From positions 14,371,171-14,435,170 of the forward strand of contig NC_071388.1 of the NCBI RefSeq assembly GCF_022682495.2: a stretch of DNA of 64,000 nucleotides. Reading direction: 5' to 3'. Below, piece by piece: positions 21,661 to 33,879 of the stretch; position 1 is the first letter of the stretch; the number at the start of each line of letters is the position of its first letter. Source of the stretch: Desmodus rotundus (Eukaryota > Chordata > Mammalia > Chiroptera > Phyllostomidae). The notes beneath the pieces were generated by a model. The model was not told where the DNA came from. It ran no database searches and was given only the letters and a program-made list of their open reading frames with translations. Position numbers and translations under genes: made by a program.

Positions 21661-24600
21661 TTTCATGAAAGTTACTTCACGATCACACTCCCCTTTTATT
21701 TGTCACTTTCTTTTTGTTCTTTCATATCCTTCATGTTTTGTAGTGATAGTGTCTTAGACACAATTACATAGAAGTAAAAATATTATTTAGTAACTACATA
21801 GAATTCAACTTCATATTTCTTCAATGACTACCTTGAAAGGCAAAAACAATGAAATGAAATGTTCTTGTATTGAGAAGAACAAAAGAAATACAAAAATATG
21901 AAGTCAATATTTGCATTTCTTGAAAGTAGAATCTAGGTTTTATTAACACTTTATATGGAAGTGCATACCACAGTCCATCATTGCAAAATGAATGAATGCA
22001 GTATAATATTTGAACTTGCCTTTGCATTGGTTCATTTTTTAAAAATTTGTAAGACCATGTAGAAGTGATTACCTAATTACCAGCTCCATTTATACCTCCT
22101 CTACACATTAGAAATTACAGTTCCAAGCCCTTCCTCGATTAGGTTGGGGTTCTGTAATGGAATCCAAATTCAATAGTATGAGAGCAAAAGTGATATATAC
22201 CATACCCTTATCATATCCTTCTTTTTAAAATATCTCCCTTTTCCATGGTCAACTTATTGTCTCAAACTTGGAAGCTAATAATAAAAGATGGTGGATTTCC
22301 CCATGTTAAAGAGGCAGAAACTTGAATCATTAATTGGAAATGGGCAACTTAAGACAGCCTCTTAATCAGAATATGAAAACAATATGCTTATAATTTCATT
22401 GATATTGGGTATTCTGTATTGTGATACTGAGAATAAACTGAGGTCATTGTGTGGAGATGAGGTGAATTAGGAGTTATTGGAGCTGGGAAAAGATGGATAG
22501 AAAGAAATGATATCACTCTATTGCTTATTAACCCACTGAGTCTTTGATTTCTCTTTGTAAAGATGTCTCTCAAGACTAAAATTTATCTTGTGAAAATATG
22601 GAAATACTTATAAGATGAAAAATAAGAGAATAAATGTAAAATGCATAGAAAACAGACTATATGGCTAAACTGGAAGAGAATGATTTTGGGTCTTTTATAC
22701 AAGTTTTTCTTGGTTCCAGATTTCTGGATGAATTGCATATAAAGGCGGGTCAACACTAAACACTAAAAACCACCATATAGGAAACAGATATGTAAATAAA
22801 TTAGCTATTCAGCGATTTTGTTTCTAGAATGAACTAAATCTTTTAGCAAGTCATGTGGTCACTTAACAATGAAGTAGAAAATAATATTTTCTCTGCAGTG
22901 CGGTCTTGCGGTCTCATGGCAAGAGCTGTGATGCGTACACCCTTTCACTGGGAAAGGGGAGGTGGAATTGGGAGCAATAACACAGGTTTTAAATTTTGAA
23001 CGTAAAACTATAGTATGATTATTATTATCTTATGTGACTAAATTTCTCTCAAAGAAACAAGGTGAAATCAACAAAAAGACTATGCCATGTGATCATTAAC
23101 ACTTCTAGAACTGGTTTAAGAGACCAGGTATTATGTTTTGTTCCATTTCTCATCTTTCAGAATAAAGGTCCTGGACTACTTTAGTGCGTTTTATCATAAA
23201 ACACTTCGATGAGTAGAAGACTAATATATTCAGAGAAAGTGAGCACTCTGGTAAGATAGAAAGACATAAATGGCTAGACTAGTTTCCAGCACTTGATTGT
23301 GTGGTGTCTCACATGCACACTCAAGACACTGATCTAGAAGATCTCCTGTGGTCCCGCAGAACATTTCGTCTAATTTAAATTCATACCGCCACCTGCTACG
23401 ATTGCTTTTGTTGCTATGCGTCGTAATGACTAGATAGAGCCTTTGCCACAGCTTGGTGACACTCCGGAAAAAAAATAAATGTTTTCTTTGTAACTGCTTT
23501 TATTTTTTTCTCATGCAAAGAAAAAAATCCATCGAATCCACCAAAGAATAAATATTTCCTATGAACTGAGAATACAAAGACAAGGGAAAACAACTTTGTG
23601 AGAATATAAGCTGCACTTTCTTTTAAATATTTTCATTGCTAGACTTGGAAATCAGCAAGAGAAATTCGTGGGTGCCCTTTGGAGGATCGCTGGCACTGTC
23701 TTCTGGACCTTCTGATATTACTGATTCTGTGGAGTTGTACAACTTTGACTGATTCTCAATTGTCTAAAATATTTAATAACTATGGTCAGAATTTAAGGCA
23801 CAATAATACAAATGGTATGTAAACTGCCATTATCAATAGCAGTGCATTTAAACTTTGTGCTGTAGAGGTCAATTGGTTTTTCTCTTACAGAAAATATAAT
23901 CCCTTCACTCTTTCAACCAGCTTTCTTTCTGATCAGAGAAACACCTATCAGCCTTTATCAAAACCAACATCTGGCCAAACTTCCAATGGCTTTCCACTGG
24001 ATGCTTAAGTTTGCTCATTGGCTGGTGAAGTATCCGCAGTATCTCTGCCAACCAACTTTTTCTGTTTTTCATAAGCTTACTTCTGTTCACTTTATTATTT
24101 ATTATTGTGCTTCTTGCCCTTCTACATCTACCACTACTAAGACAAGTTCTTTAAAAAATAAAAAATGGCCCCAAACATCCTATTTTATTTACTTATTAGG
24201 TATTAATCAGTTTTACTTTTATGAGCAAATTTATTTGAGCATCCCTGATTCATACATATGTGTATTGGTGTGTGTGTATAAAAAATATATTTTAATATCA
24301 GAATATGTACATAACAGTGGAGCAATTAAAATTATATTCTGATTTAGGTTTTACTATATTATGAAAGTTGGATATTTACAAAATTAGAAGGGCTTTGAAG
24401 AAGACATTGCTGACAAATATGTTACTTTAACATACTCCTTTATAAAATTATGACATTCATTTTCCATTATTTAGAAATGATATAAAATATTTCTCCATAT
24501 GTTTTTAAGTGAACAAACTGGTAGGTTTACAATTCTTTAATGAAATTAGTGTGTGACTGCTTTGTCCATCTTATGTGTGGCTTAGCTTCTATGTTCATGC

Positions 24601-24784
24601 AGTTGCTTATAGCAATTCTTATTAACTTTGATTTTCCACATACCTTGACAGGAGATTATTAAAAATATAATTTTCTAAATGGTGGCTAATTACAGATAAA
24701 ATTTATTTTGTAAATGTAAACTCCCCCAAACAATTAAATTTTTCAACAACCTATCCTGAGCATGTACATAAAAACTTACTTTTA
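21661..24784. other. Unassigned DNA, mostly unique
   Basis: No gene or certain repeat recognised over 3.1 kb. A CpG-rich stretch lies at about 23355-23475. A 118-codon frame at 23986-24342 is rich in Tyr, Ser, Phe and Ile and has no motif. Confidence 0.45.
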
Positions 24785-25063
24785 GACAAATAGCATACGA
24801 GCTCACCTATCAGTGGAACCTAATCAACAAGACAAACAAGTGAGCAAAATACAACCAGAGACATTGAAATAAAGAATAAACTGACAGTAACCAGAGGAGA
24901 AGGCAGAGAGGTATAAGGGGGGAAAGAAGGGAAAAGGGTAATTGACGAACATGTAGAAATGACCCCTTGACAAAGCCAAAGTGGGGCAGGATTGAGGGTG
25001 GGGCAAAGGAAAGTGGTGGCGGGAAAATGGAAACAACTGTACTTGAACAATAAAAAAAAAACA
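24785..25063 (+). mobile_element. L1 3' end, 5'-truncated
   Basis: The sequence 'gagctcacctatcagtggaacctaatcaac', 'ataCAACCAGAGACATTGAAAT', a G/A-rich stretch, then 'ggaaacaactgtacttgaacaataaaaaaaaaa' is the bat L1 3' UTR with poly(A). It is somewhat more diverged than the youngest copies here. Confidence 0.88.
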
Positions 25064-25064
25064 A

Positions 25065-25749
25065 CTAACTTAGATTTACAGTGCTAAATTGCTCATTAGT
25101 CGAAGGTTATGCAATTACAAAGAATGCAAGTTTCTACATACATTTTATCTTTTCCATCTGAAGGAGAGTAGGCATCTAAGTTGAATCTTTTGAAGTACCT
25201 CTTTAGAGCTTAGATTCAAAGATAAAAATATGTTTTTTACCCTGAACTTAAATCTTTTCAATGCTTAAAGTAAGGCTCAGTAGTAAATTTGACATGCTGG
25301 GGATTTTTATTAACTCATTTATTTCATAAACTTTTTCTTTGCTACCTAGGGAAACTGGATCAATTTGCTTCATATTAATTTTTATTCTATTTCATCTAGC
25401 ATAAGAAAGCTAAAAAAACAACTAATAGGATATATATCAGCCAAATTAAGTTCATATGCACTAGGGATATTCTTTAAAGTTTTTTATTTTCCTCTATCCA
25501 TCTTAAGGGATCGAAGTTAATTCTTTCCTTATTTTTTTCTTCCTCTTCTCGGTCATCCACACCTATTCTCATTGACTCCCTTTTGATCTAATTCTAAAGG
25601 ACAGTACAGATTACTTATTACAAAGCCAGACTATTAAAATGAGAAACAAAAACAAATACATCAAAGGAAATAATAATAGTAATAAAAACACAAAAATCTA
25701 GGAGTCTACACTCAGAACATGTGGTCTAATATTAAATTTAAGTTGCAGC
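25065..25749. other. Unassigned DNA
   Basis: No repeat or gene recognised. Confidence 0.5.
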
Positions 25750-25845
25750 TCCAGGCTAATCCAGTGTCCAGGCTAATCCAGTGTCCAGGCTAATCCAGTG
25801 TCCAGGCTAATCCAGTGTCCAGGCTAATCAAATGTCCAGGCTAAT
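25750..25845 (+). repeat. 17-bp minisatellite
   Basis: TCCAGGCTAATCCAGTG is repeated in four exact copies (25750-25817), then one copy with changes (25818-25834) and a partial sixth (25835-25845). Confidence 0.97.
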
Positions 25846-25990
25846 TGTTACTTCCCCTCCTGACAATCTTCAGATTAAAACTCTGCTAACTTCTCTGTAT
25901 GTATTTGTATGCTCTTCTGAATAAATATAACCTCTAGTTTAAGTCTCTCAGGTGAAATTCCTAACTAACATTAGCTAACAGTACTTTTTA

Positions 25991-26421
25991 TTTTTTATTG
26001 AATTTATTGGCATTACATTGGTTAATAAAACTATATAGGTCTGAGGTATACAATTGTATATTGTATCATCTGTATATTATATTGTGTGTTTATCACCCAA
26101 GTCATATCTTTTTATAACACCATTTGTCCCCTTTTTACCCTCTCCTACATCTCCCTACCTCAAAGAGGGTTTTTGTTTTACTTATCCCTATTTCATTCAG
26201 CTCCCCACCCCCTCCTTTCTGACAGGTATGAGTCTGTTTCTATTTTGTTAGTTAATTTATTTAGTTAATTAGATTCTACATATAAGTGAAATCACATGGC
26301 ATTTATCTTTCTCTGACTTGGTTATTCTACTTAGCATAATATTCCCCTAGTACATTCATTCTATCACAAAAGGTGAGATTTCCTTCTTTTTTATGGTTGA
26401 GTACTATTCCATTGTGTAGTC
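25991..26421 (-). mobile_element. 3' part of a twin-primed L1
   Basis: Poly(T)-like start, L1 3' UTR and end of ORF2 read backwards ('tttattgaatttattggcattacattgg', 'gattctacatataagtgaaatcacatggc', 'gtactattccattgtgta'). It belongs with the plus-strand segment that follows. An 8-bp duplication ACTTTTTA (25983-25990 and 27522-27529) frames both parts. Confidence 0.88.
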
Positions 26422-27521
26422 GCAGAAATCTTGAGAAAGAACAAAGTTGGAGGAATCACACTATCTAACATCAAAATATAATATAAGGCCATAGTATCCA
26501 AAATAGCATCTCCCTGGCATAAAAACAGACATGTAGATTAGTGGAACAGAAGAGAGCTCAGCAATAAACCCACACCTTATGGTCATTTAACAGTTGACAA
26601 AGGACACAAGCACATACAATGGGGTAAAGAGAGTCTACTCAATAAAGGGTGTTGGGAAAACTGGACAGATACGTACCCCCACCCCCAATAGAACTAGACC
26701 ATCTTCTTACACCACACACAAGAATAATCTCCAAATGGATTAAAAACTTAAAGTTAGACTCAAAGGCATAAAAATCTTTAAAAAACATGGGCAGAAATAT
26801 CAATATTTCTCATAGCAATTTTTTTTCTGATATATCACATTGGGCAAGGGAACAAAAGAAAAAACCAAATGGGACTATATCACACTAAACAGCTTTTGTA
26901 CAGCAAAGGAAACCATCAGCAAATACAAAGACATCCCACTGAAAGGGAGAACATGTTCACCGATACATCTGATAAAGGTTTAATATCCAAAATTTATGAA
27001 GAACTCATAAAACTCAACACCTCCCCCCAAAAAACAACCCAAACCATCCAATTTAAAAAATGGGCAAGGGACTGAATAAGCACTTCTCTAAAGTGGAAAT
27101 ACAGATGGCCAATAGCTATATGAAAATATGCTCAACGTTACTAATTATCAGATAAATGCAAATTAAAACAACAATGAGATTTCACCTCACATCTGTCAGA
27201 ATGGCTGTCATCGATAAATCAACCAACAACAAGTGTTGGCGAAGATGTGGAGAAAAGGGAACCCTAGCACACTTTTGGTGGGAATGCAGATGGGTGCAGC
27301 CACTGTGGAAAAAATTCTGGACTTATCTCAAAGAATTAAAAATAGAACTGTCTTATGACCTAGTGATTCTACTTCTGGAAAATTATCAGAAGAAACCCCC
27401 CAAAACTAATTTTAATTCAAAAGAACATATTTACCCTTATGTTCATTGTAGCATTATTTATAATAACCAAGATTTAGAAGCAGCCCAAGTGTCCATCAGT
27501 AGATGAGTGGATACCAATGAC
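26422..27521 (+). mobile_element. Inverted 5' part of the same L1 (ORF2 remnant)
   Basis: This plus-strand segment carries decayed ORF2 from 'aatcttgagaaagaacaaagttggagg' to 'caagtgtccatcagtagatgagtgg'. The minus-strand segment before it begins in L1 coordinates about 20 bases after this one ends. The zinc-knuckle-like C-terminus [18 protein letters not shown] is readable at about 27228-27285. Several frameshifts and stops make it dead. The arrangement is that of an L1 insertion by twin priming. Confidence 0.87.
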
Positions 27522-27529
27522 ACTTTTTA

Positions 27530-27670
27530 AGTGCTTTGCCTGTGTCTCACTTTAAAATCTCACAAAGCCCACACTACAGACAAGAAGAATGAGGCTCAGG
27601 GCCATTGCGGCCTTTCCTCAGGCTGTTACAACTGGTTAATATTGGAAGTAGGTCTTGGACAAAGATGTTA
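27530..27670 (-). mobile_element. Probable MIR fragment
   Basis: Antisense MIR-like order: 'taagtgctttgcctgtgtc', 'aatctcacaaagccc', 'acagacaagaagaatgaggctcaggg', then 'ggaagtaggtcttgga'. It is strongly diverged. Confidence 0.45.
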
Positions 27671-28325
27671 CTGACTTTAAAGCTTGGGGTTTTCTGCCTC
27701 CCTGGGTCACACACTTTCTCAGCAAAGTGTTCCTGACAGTTTTCATTCTCTCAAAGCCCGGATAACTCTGCTAGCAAACTGTAGTGCAGGGCAGCATTAA
27801 TAGTGTATTGTTTTATCCTTTTCTGTACGGCACTCATGTTAAAGGCCTTGACCCAGAAAAGGGGTCAGTGTTTCAGATGGGGTCAGTGAAGGAGATCTTT
27901 TCTTCCCTCTCTGTAGCAGTATGTGGAACTGTTACATAGGTAGTTCTACTGTGAGATGATCTTAATTTTGGTTGGAAAACAAAACAAACCAAAACTGCTG
28001 GCTCGGCTGACAGAATTTTATGTTTTCTATGAAAATTGTCTTTATTGCAAGTACATTTCCCTGATGTCTAAAATATATTTTCTCATAGTTTCTTTTATAA
28101 CTTACCATATCTAATTTGTCTGATGTCATGCCCTCAATTTACAGAAATATAAACAGGTTTTTCAGTAGGAACTTGGTTATATTTGTGTTCTCAGTTAAAC
28201 AGCCTCCTCGGGTGTAATGGTTGATGTGCTGTAAGTGCTAACACATTCTTTCCTTCAGACCTATGTGAAGAGGATTACTATTTGTTTGGAACTTTTGATA
28301 TTGATATTAAACTTCTAGTGGTTGG
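27671..28325. other. Unassigned DNA
   Basis: No repeat or gene recognised. Confidence 0.5.
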
Positions 28326-28337
28326 CTAAGTTTTTTT

Positions 28338-28551
28338 ATTATTATTTTTAAAATTTAATTTATTTATTTTTAGAGAGAGGGGAAGGGAGGTAGAAAGAGA
28401 AGAAGAGAAATATCAGTGTGTGGTTGTCTCTCGTGCACCCCCTACTGAGGACATGGTCTGCAACCCAGGCATGTGCCCTGACTGGGAGTTGAACTGGCCA
28501 CCCTGTAGTTCACAGCCCACACTCAATCCACTGAGCTACTCCAGCCAGGGC
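28338..28551 (-). mobile_element. Ves-type bat SINE
   Basis: On the minus strand it begins GCCCTGGCTGGAGTAGCTCAGTGGATTGAG and has AGTCAGGGCACATGCCTGGGTTG and the CTCTAAAAATAAATAAATTAAAT tail. The duplication CTAAGTTTTTT lies on both sides (about 28326-28336 and 28551-28561), partly shared with the element's terminal C. Confidence 0.94.
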
Positions 28552-28561
28552 TAAGTTTTTT

Positions 28562-29188
28562 AAGAGTACTATGCAACTGATATTGGTAAAAGTAATCTTG
28601 GTTTTTAATATTTTCTTATTAAGCCTAAAAATGTCTAAAATAATTTTACCCTGTTATAGGTGATGTGAACTTTAATCAGAAAATGTGCATATATGTGTGA
28701 GTGCACAGAAAATAAAATATTTTTAATAAGTAAATGTTAATAAAATTTACATATGAACTTATTATTTTTCCTTTCTGATGTTTTGAATATAGGTTTTCAA
28801 CTATAAGTTTCTATTTGTTTCTTCTTATTGTTATTTATAATGGGACGTCTGATTTTGATAACTTATCAATATGGCAATGCCTAGTAGGTAATGATATGTA
28901 GAGTTCCCCTCCTCAGTTATTATAACTATACATAAGTAGAAAAGTATAAATTGGACTTCCTATCAAGAAACTGTATATTTCAAGTTACATCCAAAAATAA
29001 AATCTTCTAAACTATTTGTTAATAGGTTTGAATCACATCCTAACTTATTTACATTTTCTGAAAATCATTACATGTTTTTAAGGACTAAAAATTAAACATT
29101 TACATAGTGCTCACTACATTTCAAGCCCCCTTCTAAGTTTTAAAAAATATTTATGCTAATTTAGTATACCCAATAGTACTTACTCTGT
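28562..29188. other. Unassigned AT-rich DNA
   Basis: No repeat or gene recognised. Confidence 0.5.
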
Positions 29189-29597
29189 GTATTAGTTTCC
29201 TACGGCTGCTATAGCAAAGTACCTCAAGGTAGGTGGCTTAAAAAAGTGGAAATTTATTCTCTCACAGTTCTGGAGATTAGAAGTCTGAAATCAAGATTCT
29301 AGCAAGGTCATGCTCCTTCTGAGAAGGTATCATATGTTCCTTGCCTCTTCCTTGCTGTTGGTGATGTCGTCACTCCAGGACATACCAGGGCTTGGAGATG
29401 CATCACTCCAATCCCTGCCCTGCCATCGTGTGGCATCTTTCCATGTGTCCCCTTCGGAATTTTATTCTGCTTATAAGGACATTAGACATATTGGTTACAT
29501 CTGCAAAGACCCTAACACAGTTAAGGCTATGCTCAGAGATGCTGGGAGTTTGGACATGAACAAATCTTTTGAGGGGTCCCCATTCAACCCATAATAC
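29189..29597 (-). mobile_element. MLT1-type LTR (ERVL-MaLR)
   Basis: Antisense MLT1: it begins TGTATTAGTTTCCTACGGCTGC, has 'ggtggcttaaaaaagtggaaatttattctctcacagttctggag', 'cttgcctcttcc', 'gatgcatcactccaat', 'ataaggacatta' and 'ggttacatctgcaaagaccc', and ends 'ggtccccattcaacccataata'. It is a near full-length solo LTR of the same family as 2312-2715, in the opposite orientation. The 94-codon frame at 29310-29594 is inside it and not a gene. Confidence 0.88.
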
Positions 29598-29599
29598 CT

Positions 29600-29775
29600 A
29601 GTAAGGTAAATGCTGGTATTATCTTCAGATGATGATAGAAATGGACCCACTGACTTATCCTAGGTCACATATTAATAACTTATCCTAGGTCACAGCTGCT
29701 AGTAAGGGGAGAACTGACATTAACATGCAGGAAGCCTGGTCTGTCAATCCTTGCTCTAACCACTGCACAATAATT
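29600..29775 (-). mobile_element. MIR SINE with an internal 25-bp duplication
   Basis: Antisense MIR ('cctaggtcacagctgctagtaaggggagaactgacatta', 'gcaggaagcctggtctgtcaatccttgctctaaccact'). The 17 bases ACTTATCCTAGGTCACA occur at 29653-29669 and 29678-29694, so part of the MIR was duplicated after insertion. Confidence 0.72.
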
Positions 29776-30479
29776 TTATTTCTTATTACATGAAAGTAGA
29801 TGTGTCTTAAAATTGGACACCTTGTAAGTGTCCCACAAATGTTAGTTTTTTCCTCTAAACTTTATCCTAATTTTGTTTTTTAATTTTTCCCATTGTATTC
29901 CAAGTTTCTTACACCTCCTTTCATGCAGTGAACAACAGAGATAAGTACAACCTTCCATTGGCCACTTTAATGTGTGCATTACACTCAGTCTTAATAATAA
30001 GTGCACAGTTCGTAACATCCACATTTTATTTACTCATAATCTATGACATCTCAACTAAGACGTTAATATTTTATCTTCTTTCTTTAGCTGTTTTTGTAAA
30101 CTTTCAAAGTTCTTTTATAATTAATCTAATTTTATACTTAATGTTCATACAGTAATCAATTATCTCTTGACAAAATAGCTGTACATTTCTTATTGATTAT
30201 GATATCACATGTTTTGTTATATTTTGTAGGTAGGCATGTATATCTAAAGTGGGCAGAGACATATTTGAGAAAAAATTTCATAGGTTAAAACTACAGATTT
30301 AAATGTAAATTAAAAAATTTCTTTATGGTCACGACAAAGATCACAATACGATTGTGGTTATTGCAGTATTTGCTGTTATTGACATTCCTGTTATTTTCTT
30401 GTAGATATTGTAACAGAGAAGAGAATGAACTTCTGTGTGGTAAGGACTCTAAACGTGTCCAAAGAGAATTGTGGCCTTT
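29776..30479. other. Unassigned AT-rich DNA
   Basis: No repeat or gene recognised. Confidence 0.5.
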
Positions 30480-31165
30480 GTTCTGGTGTCTAGGAGGTTT
30501 GCTCTAAACACATGGGATTTCCTAAGTAATAAGGGCATGCATCTTTATTATTGATGGTGGGTTCCTTGGACCACACGTGGTGGTTTATGCAAACAAGATG
30601 GCTTGAGGTGTGTCAAACCACATGTAATAGTCTTAGGGTAGGGGCTGGCCATGTCAGAAAGACCAACCATTTGCTTAGAGGGTGGAGACTGTCTGGTCAT
30701 GAATTCAGTCTACAGAATGAGTTTAACCAGTGGAGCCATTAATCAATCAATCATGCCTATGTAATAAATATAAACTCTGAATATAAACTCTGGATGCCAA
30801 GGCTCAAGTGAGCTTTCCTGGTTGTCAATATCCTGTGCACATTCTCACACATAGTCAGGAGTAGGTAATGCTACCCTTGACTACAAAGGAAAAGGACAAT
30901 TGAATTGGAAGCTCCACATTTAGACCCCTCCCAAATTGGTCCTATACATGTCTTCCATTGGCTGGATCTCATGGTATCTATTCTCTAGGATAAAATATAG
31001 CTGTAAATGTATTACTGAGTTCTGTGAATCTTTTCAGTGAATTATTGAACTTGGCTTGTTGGGGACATTTCTGAACATTCCTTTAGTTTCAGAACTCTTG
31101 GGAAAAATCTGGCAGCCAAGTGGACTGGACACTTAGCCTTGTAGTTTGGCTAATTCCAGGTAGCA
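30480..31165 (+). mobile_element. Old LTR, class III (ERVL)-like
   Basis: The 3' half reads 'atcaatcatgcctatgtaataaatataaactct', 'attggaagctccacatttagacccctccc', 'tacatgtcttccattggctg', 'gagttctgtgaatcttttcagtgaattattgaac', the order of an old mammalian ERVL-class LTR that I know by sequence but cannot name safely. AATAAA is at 30763-30768 and a second TATA-like run follows. The 5' border is uncertain. Confidence 0.52.
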
Positions 31166-33879
31166 GCTAATATAACAAAATCAATTTGCTGTACTAAATT
31201 ATTCATAGAAATTGTTTACTAGAGTAAAATGGTAATTCCTAAGGTGCCAATGAAAGTCACTGCCAGTATGCAAATTTCCTGTATTAACTGCATCATGTGT
31301 ACCCAATAAAACATATTTTATAAGGCTGTGGGGTCCTCTTAAATAAATTAGATCGGTTAAGCTAATAAAACATTGGCACAATAAAATAATCTATTGTACA
31401 GGTTTCTGGTGTATTTTGCTAAATTTGTAATCACAGAGCTCAGAATTTCCTAATGAGTAATGATTAGAGGCATCAGCAGGGATATTTAACATTTAAGTTT
31501 CTTATTAAATACAGGCTCTTCAAATGTGACTCTTTGTGGGAATGTTTTTGTGTGTTTTTTTGAAGTAAAAGTTTCATCAGAGTTGGACTATTCAAACTTC
31601 CTTTAGAAACTGAGAATTGGACATTTCTACACCATACTAAGAAACTTGTCAGATTGCATATCTGAACAAGAAATTCATTTTTTATTTAACAGAAAGATCT
31701 CACAAAGTCATTATTTTCATGTATTACAATCCAGGCATAAAATTGCAAACCAATACTTTCTACATTGATATTAGAGCTTGTTTTCGGTATGACATTAACT
31801 GTGATATAAATGAATTTCGGCAGTTAGATGCTTATACGTGACTCCTTCCAAGATTTCCAAAAAAGTAATTTTGTACATTGTGCTTTTGTGTTCTTTTCCC
31901 AAAACCACTGTGTTTTGAAAGATAATATTTTCATCAAATGGCAACTTTAGAGTTTCCTAAAAACTGCAACATGCAAATGAGCATTCATGTTATTCTAGGA
32001 AAATATTTAAGGACAATACTTAATTTGCAGTAATATTCTGAATTAATTCATAACCAATTGATTTTATTATTTGATTGTCATTAACTCAAAAAAAAGAAAT
32101 TTCACAAATGTCTCTTTAAAAGATCTGCTACAGAAGAATTATTTGAAACACTCCAAAGGCTTTGGTCCCTTTGATTCACTTCATAATGAAAGTTAGTTTT
32201 GAGATTAAAAGTCTTTTGAACTGTTGCTCTTTCTCATATGACTTGTTTAGAAGACTTAAGCAAGAGTTAAATCTTGATTAGCCTCAGTTTCTGTATGTCT
32301 TTCCTCTAATCTTGGGGAGTTTATCAGAATAGCCTTTCTTCTCTGTAATGTTATCTTCTTTTCCTTATGAATGTGATCAAAAGTTGTTACATCTTAGGAC
32401 CTTCTGGATATACATGATAGATTAGAAACATGTTAATTATGCTAAAATGACAAGAAGGGGAATAAAAGAAAGCTACAAACTCAGAAGATCAATGAGTCTA
32501 GGATAACAAAGAAGAAGATGAAAAATTTCAATATTTTTAATGACAGGAAGTTGGGTTAATGATTTGTCTAATGAAAGCATACAAGCTGTTCTATATTATT
32601 TTCTCTGACCTCAACTTTGCCCAAGGATGAGTGGTTATCTAAACTAAAGAATTTATAGGAATAACACACCAAGATAAATGATAATTTTGCTGAAGTTGTT
32701 GTTACAAACAAAGCATCTATACTTGTTTTATAATTTTTTAACCGAATAGCCTGCAATTAATGAACAACTCACAGAAGCACTTGCACTAGAGAATAGTTAC
32801 AAGTCACATGAACCTGAAGGAGATGCACAGATATATAATTAAAATGTATGTAAAGTTGAAGGTATTCAAAAATCAATTATTTCCCTGAGTTAGTTGGTCC
32901 GTGTTACTCAGGCTCTCTCCCATAACTATGTACACCAGAGTTCAGAATAATTTTGGTACATCAGAAGCTGAACCCAGAAGTGATGAGATTTCCATTATGT
33001 TATGTTGTTTTTACTGTATTTTCCAAAAAAACTGAATAAATGTGAAATCAAATAAAGCATTGTGTTTCTTGATACTTCCTTCAATTTAAACATAAAACCA
33101 CAGCTGCCGAGTAGACTATATAATGGAACTGATAACCAGCTCAGCAGAGAAAGATGCAACTTAGGCTGTTAGAAAAAGAAAAAGAAGTGAAAAATGATTT
33201 GATTTGCTACAAGAGAATGGAAGGCTCAAGCCTATAGTAATAACACACATGGAAGGCAGATATGGTGGTGTTGAACCATGGAGATAAAAATAGAAAGATA
33301 GAAAAAATGATGATTCCCAGATTTTCTCTTTTATCCCACACAACAAGGCAACTGTTCTTTCCTTTATACTCTCTCCTTCATGTTCAGAAGAGAGGCTGCT
33401 ATTCCGAAGAAATGGAAACAGTGAGTACCTGCACATAAGGACATCAGGGACCAGAAAGCCAAAGATGTGACGGAGGACTTAAAATAAGTAATTCAGCTGA
33501 AAACCTGTGTACTGAGCAGGACAATTTCCTAGCAATGCAGTTCTGTTTGCTCCAGAGCTCATCCATCCAGAGTACCCCCTATTCCCACTTCTAGTGTATT
33601 TTGAAGAACATTAGATTTTTTACATAGAAAAATACTTGTCCCAAAGAAAATGTATGTGTTATACTACCATTCCATTCATGAATGAAGCACACTTAACTCT
33701 TTAAAGTCCATTGACAATTTTTTGTCCTTACTCATAGAATTTATAGTGACTTCATTCTATAACATGAATGGACTGTCTAGGTTCCCCAGATAGTTGACTA
33801 AGAATTAAAACGTGAAAAGGAAACCAAAGGAGCATACAAATATGTTGACAAAATTGGAGAACATTGAGACAACATAGTT
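31166..33879. other. Unassigned DNA, repeat-poor
   Basis: No gene or repeat recognised in 2.7 kb. Open frames are short. The lack of recent insertions is noticeable compared with flanking regions. Confidence 0.45.

Noticed and set aside
24810..25064. Three overlapping minus-strand frames of 70-84 codons
   Set aside because: They are the antisense of the G/A-rich L1 3' UTR at 24785-25063.
25750..25845. CRISPR-like array
   Set aside because: The 17-bp units are directly adjacent without spacers, in a mammalian setting; this is a minisatellite.
29310..29594. 94-codon frame as a small gene
   Set aside because: It lies wholly inside the antisense MLT1 LTR.
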